This document shows positions 47,706-62,482 of a stretch of DNA of 64,000 nt, piece after piece; position 1 is the first letter of the stretch; every line of letters starts with the position of its first letter. Made by a program: the position numbers and the translations under genes. Below the pieces are notes generated by a model. It did no database searches, had not been told where the DNA came from, and saw only the letters and a list, made by a program, of their open reading frames with translations. The stretch covers positions 5,084,001 to 5,148,000 of the forward strand of contig NC_088304.1 of assembly GCF_032854445.1 (NCBI RefSeq), given 5' to 3'. Source of the DNA: Liolophura sinensis (Eukaryota > Mollusca > Polyplacophora > Chitonida > Chitonidae).

Positions 47706-50700
47706 ATGTCGGGGAAAGTTCGACAAAAGACCTCGGCAAATACAGCCGATTCGGCTATACAGACTGTAAACGAACGAATTCTGAAGGAGTGTCACACACT
47801 GTATGCCGACCCAGACAATGGTAAGTAATGATATACTTAAATTCGCTTCCAAACTCCCCCCCTCCGTCCCCGTCTCCCCCATCCCCCTTCGCTCTTACCA
47901 ATTCTTCGCTGTCACCGATTGTCAGTTGATGACAGTTCACTGAAGAAAAATTGTGTTTTCTGGTGTCTGTCATCACTGTATTGGCTTGTATCAATTATTG
48001 TGGAATAGCTGAAAGGATTTGATTTAGTTCATCTTTTTTTCAGAGATAGTGTAAGATAAGAACTTGTTCACGACAGGGCAGAAAGTGTAATGTATTAAAG
48101 TTCTGTTTTTCTGGACAGTTTGTGCATGCATATGGCAGTTGGGAAGGTCACCCAGCTGATGTGGATCACATGACCAGATCATGATCAGAAGGCCCTCGCA
48201 GACAAAATGTCTGTCTCTCACACTCCTGTATTGCGGGTGTGGACCAATCAGATTTCCCATATACAAGTCATATTGCAGTTCATGTCATGTATGTGTGTAA
48301 ACAATCAATTTTTCAATGAGAAGCAATCTAAAAAAAAAGCACATGACTGGTGAGAGACATTTGAGGTTTCTTGAATTACATGATTAAGGAATGAAATGTG
48401 AAAACTGTTGAATCATTGCACTGGGGAACCTGGTCAAATGCTTTCATCACAGTGCCAGAACTGGTTGGAGATTGTCACGTGTGGCAGACTGACAAGCCTG
48501 TGAAGAGCTTAGTGTTTAGCTGGCCTGGCCGGGCAGCTCGCCTGATGTAGCAGTCTGTCTGAGTCAGTTTTGTCTGTGTAGTCAGGCAGGACCTGGCGAG
48601 TTGCCAGCCCATGAAATCACCAGTCACCCAGAGTATGGGAAGTTCACATCACTTTGTCAGGTTTCAGAACCTGCAAATTTTAACCTTTTTTTTTCCACTC
48701 CTGAATTCTGTGTAATTGGGTACCAGTTTCTAAAGCTTGTTTAAATAGAATCTTTACCATTGTAATTAAGCAGTTAAGTCAGACAGTGTTTTTTCAACTT
48801 GCCTGATGCAGTTTATTTCTGATTAGATCAGTTCATGAGGTTTGCTGCGATGTAGGTATCGAGTGAGCAGATCTTGGACCGCTTAATCAACACAGATCTT
48901 GGACCGCTTAATCAACGTCAACATCCAGGTCATGGACCGCTGAATCAGGCCTTCAAATTTGAAACCTGCTATCACATACCTATGCCTTTTCACTCATGAA
49001 ATCTGGATGTGCTAATTACATACGCATGGTATATAACCAAGAGTGTTGGGAATAAAGATTTAGGTACATGAGTGGTGCAGATCACAATCCCAGTCTTATG
49101 CAGTGAGTGTGACGTAAACGTACGATTTTAATACTGCAGCAAAAGTGCAACTTTTCACCAGTGGAATCGCAAAATTTCACTTTCTTATGGTGGACTGTCG
49201 AGCTTGCCGAGGCTGGGGGACCGTTGGGCTTGCCGAGGCGGGCTGACCACCCGGCAAGGTACACGTGCCACGAGCTGTCCAGTGAGGCGGGGTACGCATG
49301 CCACAGTTGTCCTGCGTGGCGCCTCCTGAGGGGGGTCTCGCCACAGGTGTCCCGCGTGGCGCCCTGATGGGGGTGTCCGTACAGGTGTCCCGCGTGGTGC
49401 CCTGAGGGGGTTGTCTCCACAGGTGTCCATCGTGGCGCCCTGAAGGGGGTGGCCCCTCAGATGTCCCGCATTGCGCCCTGAGAGGGGTGGCCCCACAGGT
49501 GCTCCGCGTGGTGCCCTGAGGGATGGCCCCACAGATGTCCCCCGTGGTACCTTAAGAGGGGTGGCCCCCACAGGTGTCCCCTGTGGCGCCCTGGGAGGGA
49601 TGGCCATCAGGTGCCCCGCGTGGCGCCCTGAGGGGTGGCCCCACAGGTGTCTTGAGGAGTGGCCTTGCAGGTGTCCAGCATGGTGTGACATTTGATGTAT
49701 TTCCTGTAATAGGATTATCACACAGACAGTGACCTAGACCTAGCCTTAACTCTCCACGTGTCTGCTTGCTCAGCATGACTAACCTAACTACAGTTATGTG
49801 GAGAATTTCCTCTGCTTCTGTTATTTTCACGACCTTTTGATGGGACCAGGTAAGGGTGGCCTGACTATTTATACAGCAGATTTCTAACATCTAATATCTG
49901 TTACCTCTGGCTAGCCTGGAGAGTGCTCTGACAATCCGCAGCCATACAGATATAGCAGCATGTTGAGCAGCTCAATCCAGCAGAGACTGTGATTAGAAGG
50001 TTATTGGCAGGTCAACTTACCTTATTTGTTGTAATTATCCACCCCAAATGATTTTAAGTCTGTTCACAGGTAAGAATTTCACACTTTCAAAAATACTGTA
50101 GGTCTGTAAGAAAAAATAAATTGGAAGAAAAATAATTTTTACTGTATCAGACTGTGTTGTTGAACACAGAAATCAGTATGATCCATCATATAAGACCACA
50201 ATATTAAGAACCAGATTGATATTGAAAATATTCCTGCTGGAAAAAAAATTTATTTACTGTGAATGATGCTTGACTATCATATTGCAAAGATGTATAAAAT
50301 ATCTACATATTGACGTTCAATTTTCGTTAGCTGTATGTTGAGGAATTCACAATATCCTGTTCATAGCCAGGTCTGAAATACGCATATCTTCTACATAATG
50401 CTGTTATGGTTAACTTAATGTTGCATGTAAATACATGAAGTCTTTTAGGAGGGAAACTTTTTTAAAAACTATTTTCGTCAAGTTTATTTTGGTACCTGGA
50501 TGGGCACAATGAAATTTGGTATCTAACACAGGATATGGACGTTTGTTCTGAAATAAAACATTTATTATTTATTATTATTATTATTACCTAATTGACTGAT
50601 TAAAGGTCAGATGTTTAAAAAATTTGGTTAGTAGTAATTAAGGTGTGATTTATTAACATGTAAATGATGACTTTTAATGTGAAACTTTACCGGTTTGGTT

Positions 50701-53700
50701 TGTGTAACATGGCACTTCACATTTCTCATATAAAACTCAGATTTCTCGTAAATAACAACCAGATATTAAGTAAATTGTTACCAGCTTCCTGTGGCACATG
50801 TAGACTACACAATGTAGCTACATCATGCATAGTACTGCACGTATCTGCTTTTGGATTTGTGATTTGAATACTTCAATAAGTATGCTGAGACTGAATCCAT
50901 GTGATTAATTTTCTCAAAAGTGTAATCAGTATTATTTTTAACTGGTTTATAATCTGGTGTAAAAGCAATTTTTAATAGGTTTTATCACTGTAAGCAATGT
51001 GAAGGCATAAGGCACTTGACATTGCACTTCACTATCGTAGTTACCAAACAGCAATCACAAGGAGCTTAATTTGCATCACCTGTAGATCTGTTTTGGGAAT
51101 GGGAGACTTCAAACGAGTAATTTCCTTGTGATTGAAAATTAACCTGCATTCAATTTGTTTGTCTCGGTGTAAGTGGACACTAGCTGAATAAGTCAGTGCT
51201 GCTAATGTCGGAGGTGCAAGTGGACATTATCTGAAGAACAGTTAGTGCTGCTAATGTCAGAGGTGGGGGGCCTCCGTGGCTCGGGTGGATAGCGCCCTAG
51301 CACAGTGTAATGACCCAGGAGTCTCTCACCAATGCGGTTGCTGTGAGTTCATGTCCAGCTCATGTTGGCTTCCTCTCCGGCCGTAAGTCGGAAGGTCTGG
51401 CAGCAACCTGCGGATGGTTGTGGATTTCCCCCAGGCTCTGCCTGCTTTCCTCCCACCATAATGCTGGCTGCCGTCGTATAAGTGAAATATTCTTGAGTAC
51501 GGCATAAAACACCAATCAAATAAATAAATAAATAAATGTCAGAGGTAGTAAGTGGACATTAGCTGAAGAACAGTTAGTGCTGCTAATGTCGATCTCTCGG
51601 TGTAAGTGGACATGAGCTGAAGAACAGTTAGTGCTGCTAATGTCGGAGGTGTAAGTGGACATGAGCTGAAGGACAGTTAGTGCTGCTATTGTCACAGGTG
51701 TAAGTGGACATGAGCTGAACAACAGTTAGTGCTGCTAATGTTGGTCTCTCAGTGTAAGTGGACATGAGCTGAACAACAGTTAGTGCTGCTAATGTCGGAG
51801 GTGTAAGTGAACATTAGCTGAAGAACAGTTAGTGCTGCTTATGTTGGTCTCTCTGTGTAAGTGGACATGATCTGAACAACAGTGCTGCTAATGTCGGAGG
51901 TGTAAGTGGACATGAGCTGAAGAACAGTTAGTGCTGCCAATGTCGGAGGTGTAAGTGGACATGAGCTGAACAACTGTTAGTGATGCTAATGTTGGAGATG
52001 TAAGTGGACATTAGCTGAAGAACAGTTAGTGCTGCTATTGTCGGTCTCTTGGTGTAAGTGGACATGAGCTGAACAACTGTTAGTGATGCTAATGTGGGAG
52101 GTGTAAGTGGACATGAGCTGAAGAACAGTTAGTGCTGCTAATGTCGGTCTCTTGGTGTAAGTGGACATGAGCTGAACAACTGTTAGTGATGCTAATGTGG
52201 GAGGTGTAAGTGGACATGAGCTGAAGAACAGTTAGTTCCGCTAATGTTGGAGGTGTAAGTGGACATGAGCTGAAGAGCAGTTAGTGCTGCTAATGTCGGT
52301 CTCTTGGTGTAAGTGGACATGAGCTGAACAACTGTTAGTGATGCTAATGTTGGAGATGTAAGTGGACATTAGCTGAAGAACAGTTAGTGCTGCTATTGTC
52401 AGAGGTGTAAGTGGACATGAGCTGAAGAACAGTTCGTGCTGCTAATGTCGGAGGAATTTTCACTTTTGATTCACAGTCAGGTGATATTTTCCAGATTTCT
52501 CAACTTCATTTTAGTGCACACAGGATAAAGATAGAACTTTTCCATTTTTGCAATTGGTCGTCTGGGTATATTTAGTATATTAGTGCAGATAATAAAACAT
52601 GTAGACGGCTCAGAATGGGATGTATTATTCCTAAAGTTAAAAGTGAAGGTTGGAAGCCATTCATTTTCAAGGACAAACCAAACATGTGTTCTATGTTGAT
52701 TCTTTTTCAACCTGAAATCTTGGCTTTGTGAAACGTATGTAAAATTCAGTCTGTCTTTTTAACGGTTTAATTATTCAACAAGTGCAGGCATCGGGCGACA
52801 CCAATAAAAAACAGTGCTTATTTTTGACATTGACAGATTTTGACATTGGCACATTTCATTTTCAATTTTTTTTTTCCCATCTTTCCTTTTTCTTATGGTC
52901 ATTTCATCAGAACAGGTTGTCTCAAAGATACAGACGTCAGTTTAGCTAAAATCAGGCTACACCAATTTTACTTCATGTTTTACAAGCAAGCCAACACTAA
53001 AAAACAAATAAACTGTATATGGATTAGGAATAAAACAGAAAACCCACCTTTTCAAGAGTACTCAATATTTCTTGAACAGGAAAACTTTCTGGCACAGTCT
53101 GCCTTCCCCACAAAGCAGATGGTTAAGTTTTATGCCCTCCGACGATATTGGAAGAAGATTTATTCTGTTAGTAAAACAAGTTAAATTGGTGTGGCCTTGT
53201 GTAGAACAAGTACATGTAGCTACATCAGTACACCACAGTGCACTGTTTAATCTCCTGTATACAACACATCCTTCAGGCAATAGGCTAGAGTGCTGGCTTC
53301 CTGCTAGGACTGAAGTGTACAGCTACCCTCATTTTTCACCCACCCCAGCAGACAATGTGAACCATTCTGAAAGAACTGTAGGGAGTAAAGAAATAATTTA
53401 CTAACACATACAAATCATTTGTTTCATTTTCAAGATAATTGAATACATAAATTCAACTGAAAACTGTCTTTTAGACATCGAAGAAGTTGAAGATTTACAG
53501 TATTTATACATACATGTACATTTTGTTAATCTGTGAGCAATGGGTGCTTCAAGAAAGCTGTAGTATACACCTCGATATGATAATTTAATAATTGATAAAT
53601 AAGTCTGATTGAGATCATGTGGAGGTTTTTCCAGAAGTGTATTTAGTTGGAATTATATATTATTATAAAATTAGGGATAATTCAACATAAGGCCAGATTT

Positions 53701-54373
53701 ATTAATATTCGCCAATTTTAATTGATAAACATTTCATTGATCACTCTAAAACATCTAAGTGAAACCGTATACATGTATGGGAAAGTTTGTTGGTATTTCA
53801 TCAATTAGTGTAGCAAATGTGAGTCATCTGACAAGTTTTAAATGTGTCCTTTGAAATACCCCCCAACTAGATTCATGTGCACCTGCAAAACACTTGGGGC
53901 CGCTTGCACAAAGGAATCGTAAACTTAAGTTGATTATAAATCACTATTATCATGATTGTAAATCACTATTATCATGATTGTAAATCACTATTATCATGAT
54001 TGTAAATCACTATGTCATGATTGTAGCCCTAACTTACAATCAATGCCCTCTTGCATAAGGAGATTGTTAACTGTCGTAGTTGTAATTCACAGTCCGAATT
54101 ACGATCCAGTTGACTGTGTTGAAAATATTTACTATCGTCCCAAAATTAACATAAAATTAACAAACACTTGCCTCAGGTAGCCTTTGGTAGACTGTTTTTG
54201 CGAAACGTGCAGTTTAACTGTCTTAAAAAGATGTATTTATTTGTTCTTAGCTGCTGAATCACTGTGAAATACGGCTCTTCTGAAAATGAAGGCAAGACAA
54301 ATTTTTGACTGGCACATGTTCCATTTACTCAAACCTCAAATATGTAAGAGTATTACATATGTAATATGCAAGT

Positions 54374-54425
<52 letters not shown>

Positions 54426-56436
54426 TGTGTGTGGGTGAATGGCCAGCTGTGTTGTACATGATAGCAGTGTACAGTTGCTAAAAAAAGTCTAATTTTCAAA
54501 ATCACCAAATGTTTTCAAGTTTCCAGTTGATATCTACATGTACCTTCTTTTGACATTAAGTTGACAAAAGCTTCACGTCACTACAGTAATAAAAATGGCG
54601 CCCCAAAAATCTGTTTACTTTAAATGCATTAAAATATTAGCTTTGAGGAACTTCATTGTGGTAATGGATTTAGACCAGATTCTGGAAATGCGAATCTAAA
54701 GGAGTCTATTTAAGTTTTGATTAAAATTAGAGAGAGGCCTGCACTGATAGCTTGGCCTAAAATTTCTCAAAAGTATTATTTTGTGACATTTATTTGCCTG
54801 TAAAAGTGTTTCAGGGTGCGCACAGACCTTGAAACTCCTTAAAAGTGCTTGAAAAATACAATTTCATTTTCAAGTACCTGAAAGCCCTTAAAAAAGACAA
54901 ATACCCCTGGAAACTCCTTGAAAATCTGAATTTGTCCCGAACTTAAATATTGTCTGTTGACCGCTGAGTCTGTATATCGGGAGCTCGCTGATAATTCTCC
55001 CATAATCAGGGCTTCCGCTCGTACTAGCCATAGTCGCAAATTTAGGACAATTTTTTGAAATGGCGATAAAATTTGAATTTTTTTTGACGGCAGATTTATT
55101 TGCTTAAGAAAAAATACAAATGTTATACAAAATCTACCATTTGAGTTTTTTGGAGTTTTTAGCAGATTTTCGCAATTTTTCTTATGAAAATAATCCACTC
55201 ATTTTCATTTCAAACGGCCTCATCTCGGGGAAACAAGAACAACACAGTTGTATGGCAATTACTTGACAGAAATCTACAAAGGGTATTCAGCATTGTTGCA
55301 AGCTATGTTACATTAAATAATGCTTGAAACAATTTTTGTTAACTAACAAATGAGAATTTTGGGGATAAGATTGATAAAAGATAAAAACGAATTACAGAAG
55401 GAGACCTACCTGTACAAGAGTCATGGCCGCTAAGGAAGTATGGCTAAAGAAAAATAGTATTTACTACAAAATTTGATGTGTGGCTAATGTGACACGTTGA
55501 AAAAAAAATACTAAAAATACTGACTTAGAGGAAGCCCTGCATGATGATATATGGCGTTCATTTTTTTAAATTAGCCAAGGCTGGATCAAAGAATGTGTTG
55601 CATTACAGAGGTGCAGGACAGATATTTCTTGCAAAAGAGTGCATACTATTCAATATACATGCATGCAAATTAAAGCATCTATAATTCAGACTTAAAATAT
55701 AGTCTATAATTTGCACCATGGTATGTTTAAACTAACCTTGAAAATGACAAAAAACTCCGTGAAAACTCCTTAAATTTCATTTTCATATACCTGTGCGAAC
55801 CCTGTATTTTTTGGGTTGCAAAATATAGGTCATAATTTTAGTTTACCGTAAGAACCTATGCAACCAATATTTTGAAACCTTCTTTAGGGGCCAGAGAAAT
55901 AATAAATTCTCAAATTTATGAACCTTGCATTTTTACTCTCATTTTCATGACAAATTCCACCTGAAACAGTTCTTTCGAGGTGTTGAAAATGTTGAAGATT
56001 TCTCCTTTTTATAAGCTCAGCGAGTCAGTTTGTATGAATGCTATGTGGATTTGCCCACCTTGGGGTAAAGGAGACAAAAACATTGCCAAGGTTGTTTTTT
56101 TTCCATGGTATTTATGAATTGATGAGAGTTCACTTGGCATTGAGTCTCACTGAGGTGTCTCTCTTGAGCTAGGTGACATTTGAAAAGGCACGACAATACC
56201 AGACTAATGTGGGTTGCTCAGATGGGTGAAAAGTGAACTCTCTTATTTGACCATTATGCATTCACCATTAAACCTTTCATGTAAATAGCTCTGCCGGCAT
56301 CCATAGAATGTGTAGGGAGTTGTCATCGCCCATGAATACAAAATATCAAAAGAGCAGGATTTTGTCTTCTCTTAATCTTAATTCAAAAGAATATAGTATA
56401 TGTTCTGGAGTCTGTCATTCAGCAGTGTCAGACACC

Positions 56437-56501
<65 letters not shown>

Positions 56502-56806
56502 ACACATACACACATACATACACAGATGTAGGTATGTGTAAACAAGTTCCAAGTTGCATATTACGGGCACATTGCATGCACTTGTATATAGTGTAAATCT
56601 TCAAACTTTTCAAGCATTAACACACTTTTTGGAGTGGAGTTTATGCACACAATTATTATGAATATGCGGCTAAAGGTGGTTTGTTCAGGTCATTAAAACT
56701 TCAAGCTTCGTAAAACTGCGCAGTGTGTTTCTCTAAAACCCATAGTTCTGTTAGAATGTTTCGAAATATTGGTGGCAGAATTGGGTCATACACATTTATG
56801 TGCAGC

Positions 56807-56847
<41 letters not shown>

Positions 56848-59800
56848 CATCATGCGTATATGTATAATATGAGTCTTTCTCCTGAATGTTTCTGGCTTTA
56901 TTTAAGATCATTCGCAGAAAACCAGTGATTAAGGTAATGCCAGTTTTATTTTCTCGAGCTATGATTACGTGGCAGTCAGATTTTAAATTTAAATTGAAAC
57001 TGAAAATCCATCTTTTTTTATTTTGCCCTATATAAATTGTTTTTTTGGTTTTTTTGATAACCTTTCTGTTTAACATGACATAACTGTGTCTAACTGGAGC
57101 TATTGCTGGTACATCTAACATTTCCCATAATTCTGATGATTTTTAACTTTTATTTTTATACCTTCCTCTAACATTAAAAACTTGGTGTGGCATTAGCGGG
57201 CTTCAAAAGCTGCGGAAAGGTGCATGGAAGTATTTGAATTTACCACTTTTTAATAAAACCTTTAGAAAGAGCATAGTGCTATTTTAGATGGTTATAAATA
57301 CATGTATGTGTACATAGCTTAGTGTCTGGTCATTGCAAACAAATACAGTTTGGAATTAACATTGATTATACACATTAAAACAAATTTCAGGAAAAATTTG
57401 AATGAAGTATGGTTCACAGGTCCGACTAGCCAGCTGTGCAATGAAAAAACAAAAACTAAAAAAAAAAAAAAATAATTGTTTGAAGGAAATTGTTGTAGGT
57501 AACAGGGATATTATCAGAAGACTCCAGAGAAGGCACACATACGAGTTTGCTGCCAATGTGTGGGCATCCAGGATATGGTGGTAGACGGCTGTGTCGTCTC
57601 CTCACTGTAGGCTGGGCAGCGCTCTTAACTTACGAGACGCCTTTGATCAGGTCAGACTAACATGTCAGTTATGTGGGAGGATCGCGCAAAGGCTGCGGAA
57701 AACTCGGTCTCTGATCTCAAGCCGTTGCCAAGTCTTGGACTGGCACCTGATGTTTAGCAGGTCATCTTGAACCATCCTCTTTGCCAGACTGGACTTTGCC
57801 AATCTCTTCTCTCTTCCCCCCCCCATCTCAGAGTAATCTGTGCATATCGTCATTTGTGGAGGACTAGAAAATGTGTAAAATGTAGTACAGGTAATTTAAG
57901 AACCACTCTGTACCAACCTAAATGATCTGTAATAAGGGTTTCTTAATGATCAAATTATACAGACTATACTGGTTTGGCTTTCAGTTTAAAAGTTTCACAT
58001 ATACCTGTTCAAAGGTGATTTCCTCTATTAATGAATCTGCCATCATATAAATATAATTCATAAACATAAGTGAAATAGATAATAAATGAATGTTGATAGC
58101 TCATTTGTGTGACATTGCGGATTTCCCTTGGCAGATTTGACCATCTGAAAAGGATGGTTTGTATTTCTTCATTTTTAAGAGTTCTTTGAGAGCATGTGTC
58201 ACCAAGGTTGGGTTGCGTGCAATTTCATTGTCCACCAAGGTGTGGTATTAGTCTTGTTCCAGTCTCAGATCAGTAATTTTAAAAACTTCCTTTTCCAGTA
58301 GGGTATGATCCTACATCTACCTTTCAAACAAAAGCCAGAACACCCTTGTAAGATCAATAACTTTCAAAATCGGACAAAATGTATAACTTGGCCATAAACA
58401 AAATTTTAGGTAATTTACCATGTCTGTCTTTCTGGTTACTTCCTGGCTGAAGCCAGTCTGTGATTTGACACATCAATACAGGACATGCATGTTGACATGA
58501 GCATTAATATTAACCTTTTTCCCCCACAAGGTTATTTAAGTAACTGTGTCCGCTACCTGTAACACACAGGACCTGCTGGCAAGATAGTAGTACTGGCACT
58601 AAAACACTTCCTTATTATAACCAGTATTAAATTGGCACCTTAAGTGACCTTGTGGTTCAGCTGTGCTGTTTTCTTGTGGGAATTTGTTTCGCTGTGATTT
58701 ACATAGAGGTTACTCAAGGCAGCATAAAAGCTTTGACCAGGAAGAAAAAGAAAAAAAATAGTGCTTTCAATTTTGGCTTTCTACTTGGAACAGTCAGTTG
58801 AATGTGTTATGTGGCCTCTAATTGGTGTTGTTACTTAATTACATCAAAATTAATGACGGTGTAATATTTGTAAAGGTGAAAGAGCAACTTTGAGTGAGAT
58901 TTATGCGCCTTTCTTTTTTGATCTGCTCAAAAAGGAAAAAGCTACATTGGTTGGGTTGACCAATTTCATGACTTAACAAAAATGTAATTTTATCAGTCTA
59001 CACCACTGGAATAATGTTCTCAGAATATGCTTGAACAAACACCTTGCAAACATGCGAAAAGAATTACAAGACTTACATTGAATAAGTACTGTAGCGCCAA
59101 ATTGGGATGACAAATGAATGATTGCGACAATGAATTTCACACCACAGAGTGCTACAAGTAAGGCTCTAGGTTTTGCGAGGTACCTGACACACCAGCCAAC
59201 TTAATACTGTGGCCAAACTATTAAAGAGCCAGGTAACTCTTTGGTTATAAAATAAAGCTTTAGCAGGATAGTCCAAGATTGTCACATAAAAATCAGAGTG
59301 TGTGCCGCAAGAATTAAAGAACATTTTCACATTAATTCCTTTTCAATTTTAGGATTACTTAAGCATTGATTAAATTGTCTTCCGTTTCAAACACTGTGAT
59401 ATTAAATATACAAAAGTCAAGTTAAGTGTTGATTTCTTAATGTTGCGAAGTTCAGACAAGTCCTGTTATTAGCTGATGATGTGTAAATTATTCGAACTTT
59501 TCTCGTGTTTGCAGGATGTTGATTCAAGCAAATTCTTAGGGAATTATTCAGTGTAGACCGATAAAAATTATGCATTTTGTGAAGCTCAATTCAGCCAATG
59601 TAGTTTTTGTCTTCATAATAAAATTAAAAATAAATGTCAGAGGTGCTCTTTGTTTGGCCGCCTTGTCACATGCTAGGTGGTAAATTCATGTACATGTAGC
59701 TGAAAATAGATAGATGTAGCTATAGATGCATTTCGCAGAACAACAAATATGAAACCCAGTCATATCCTGATTTATATATCCTTGTGCATGGAATTATTGA

Positions 59801-62440
59801 TGTTTTCGTGAGGTGGGGTCAGTAAAAGGTGTGTGTAAGCATGTTATGTGATACGGTCACATGTTGGCGTTGTAATAAATTGTGGTTACACCAATGGTAA
59901 AATTGTCACTGGTCATGATCTTCATGTACAACATCAGGTTCATGTTTGTCTGTACTGTTTTTCATCTGTGCACTCAGTAACCAGGATCTTGTCATGGTGA
60001 TCTATGCAGGGCTGGCTGGCTGGCTGGCTGCCAGATTGGATGTCTGTCTGATTGGCTGGCTGGCTGTTTGATAGGCTGTGTGATTGACTGTGTGTCCATC
60101 TGATTGGCTGGCTGTCTGATTGACTGTCTGCCTGACTGATTGTCAGTCTGATTGTCTCTCCCTGTCTGTCTGATTGTCTGTGGGTCTGATTGTCTGTTGG
60201 TCTGATTGTCTGTTGGTCTGATTGTCTGTTGGTCTGATTGTCTGTTGGCCTGATTGTCTGTTGGTCTGATTGCCTGTTGGTCTGATTGTCTCTGTCTGAT
60301 TGTTGGTCTGATTGTCTCTGTCTGTCTGATTGGCTGGCTGTCTCTGTCTGTCTGATTGGCTGGCTGGCTGTCTGATTGGCTGGCTTGCTGGCTGGCTGTC
60401 TTATTGTCTGTCTGTCTGATTGTCTGGCTGGCTGGCTGATTGTCTGGCTGACTGTCTGGCTGATTGGCTGTCTGATTGGATGGCTGACTGTCTGTCTGTC
60501 TGTCCGATTGGATGGCTATCTTTCTGTCTTTCCGATTGGCTGGTTCGCTGTCCGTCCGTCTGTCCGGCCGTCTGTCCGATTGGCTGGCTGGCTGTTCGAT
60601 TGGCTGGCTCGCTGGCTGGCCGTCTGTCCGATTGGCTGGCCGGCCGTCTGTCCGATTTGCTGGCTGGCTGGCCGCCTATCCGGCCGTCTGTCAGATTGGC
60701 TGGCTGGCTGGCTGGCCGGCTGGCCATCTGTCAGATTGGCTGGCAAGCTGGCTGGCTGGCTGACTGGCTGGCTGGCAGTCTGTCTGATAGGCTGGCTGGC
60801 TGTCCGTTACGCTGGCCGGTTGGCTGGCCGGCTGTCCGACTGTCTGTCCGATTGGCTGGCTGCATACGCCATTCTGCTGTCGTATAGTCTATTATACCAC
60901 TGTGAAATAGGCAGTATATTGAAATCTGTTGAGTTTCAATGTAGAAATGCAATAATACAGTTATTATCTCTGTTGTAGTCTAAATGTCTAAAATGCTAGG
61001 AATTCAGTCCTCTTTTCAACAAAAGTAAAAATCTGAACTTACATCTACATAAATATCACGTATCAGGTACCCTCTCCTGTTTGTAGCATGTGTACAACCT
61101 CAGATGATAATGCCTTACATTACACACACCTTACCTGTAAATAAATGTACTTATTGACAGAAAAATCCATACTTTCTCAGGTAATGACGTAGACTAGACA
61201 TTGACTGATAAGACTGACAACACTTATATAATTGATTTGTTCTATTATTCGTTAAGTTGAATTGTCTATATCATACAGATATGAGGGAAAACTTGTATGT
61301 GTGGTGTCCTGTGATATAAGTTAAATCTTTTTGAAACTTAATCTAAAATATGATTGTATATCATATACGGTAGTTAAAGTACTGATATATCTCATTCCAA
61401 GGATAGAGAGAGAAGACAATCAGTTGTCCTCCATGGCTCAAAGACTGCGCATACAGCCTCGAAAGTGTTGAGAAAACATATCGTCACCAAAAGTCCCTCA
61501 AACAATAAAAAAGGGGTGAAATGAACAAATTCCTTGTCCAAGGGTGGGATGAAACACGCATTTTGTGTACCTTGGGGTTAGAAGTTGCACACCTTACGAC
61601 CCTGAATCGTGTCTGGTTTTCCATATATATCATAGTAACTAAATGTCATTAGCTTTTCAAGTATATTGTACTGTGTAAATCACAAGATAATTTTCTCCAA
61701 ATACGCTGCAGTCTATTTCCAATGCATACCTGTCTTTTCAGTGACGTGATTAGGTTTTCCATGTTTTTTTTGCTGCACTGACTACTGGATTGGTTTTCCA
61801 TGCAAATTGGGTTGTTATAGGCAAGGCGATGAGTTTTCCCATGTGTTTGATGCTGCATTGTGGACCGTGTGTATTTCCCATACGTGTCTGCATAAACTGG
61901 TGTCCTTAAGGGTTTGACACTCACTGGCTGCAGTTTCACCACAATATGACTGAAATTTTTCTGATGTAATCAAAAATAAGTCCTAGCACTGGATTCATTC
62001 AAAGGCTATGACCGCTGTGGGAATTTCAACTGGTCCAGATGTGTAAAGCACTTGCTTGATGCAACTGTCAAAATTCTTGAGGTGCAGCAGTTAATACTGA
62101 TGAATAAATAAGATGTGAAAAGAAAGTACATGGAATGTTGTACTCTCTCTTGTCGTAATTAGACGTGGGTTCTGTATGCCATGTTAGGTGCGTACTTAAA
62201 CTGCAGGTCAAATTTTGTTTAAAAATTAAAAAAAATTAAAATCACAGGAAGTATAGGAGTAGAGCAGACATCGTGGAATAAAATTCTGAATTAAATGCAT
62301 ATGTGAAATACCTGTGTATGTAAATAGAATTTAAATTTTGAAGTAAATCAGACAGGTGTGGTACAAATTCAGATACACATATTATTGCAAAGAATTTAAA
62401 GAGCTTACAGGCTATAAATTCTGTATGAATATATATATAT

Positions 62441-62482
<42 letters not shown>

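Noticed and set aside
49185-49721. 178-codon minus-strand frame rich in G, H, P and R
   Set aside because: It follows the GC-rich minisatellite and has no features of a real protein.
51160-52460. Possible CRISPR array
   Set aside because: Repeat units are contiguous without unique spacers, and the genome is clearly animal.
52840-53404. Two overlapping plus-strand frames of about 110 codons in the long intron
   Set aside because: No domain or family was recognised, there are no convincing splice sites, and both frames are open at once over the same DNA.
60376-60978. 200-codon open frame rich in W, L, G and C
   Set aside because: It is a translation of the CTGG/CTGT array; other frames of the same array are also open.
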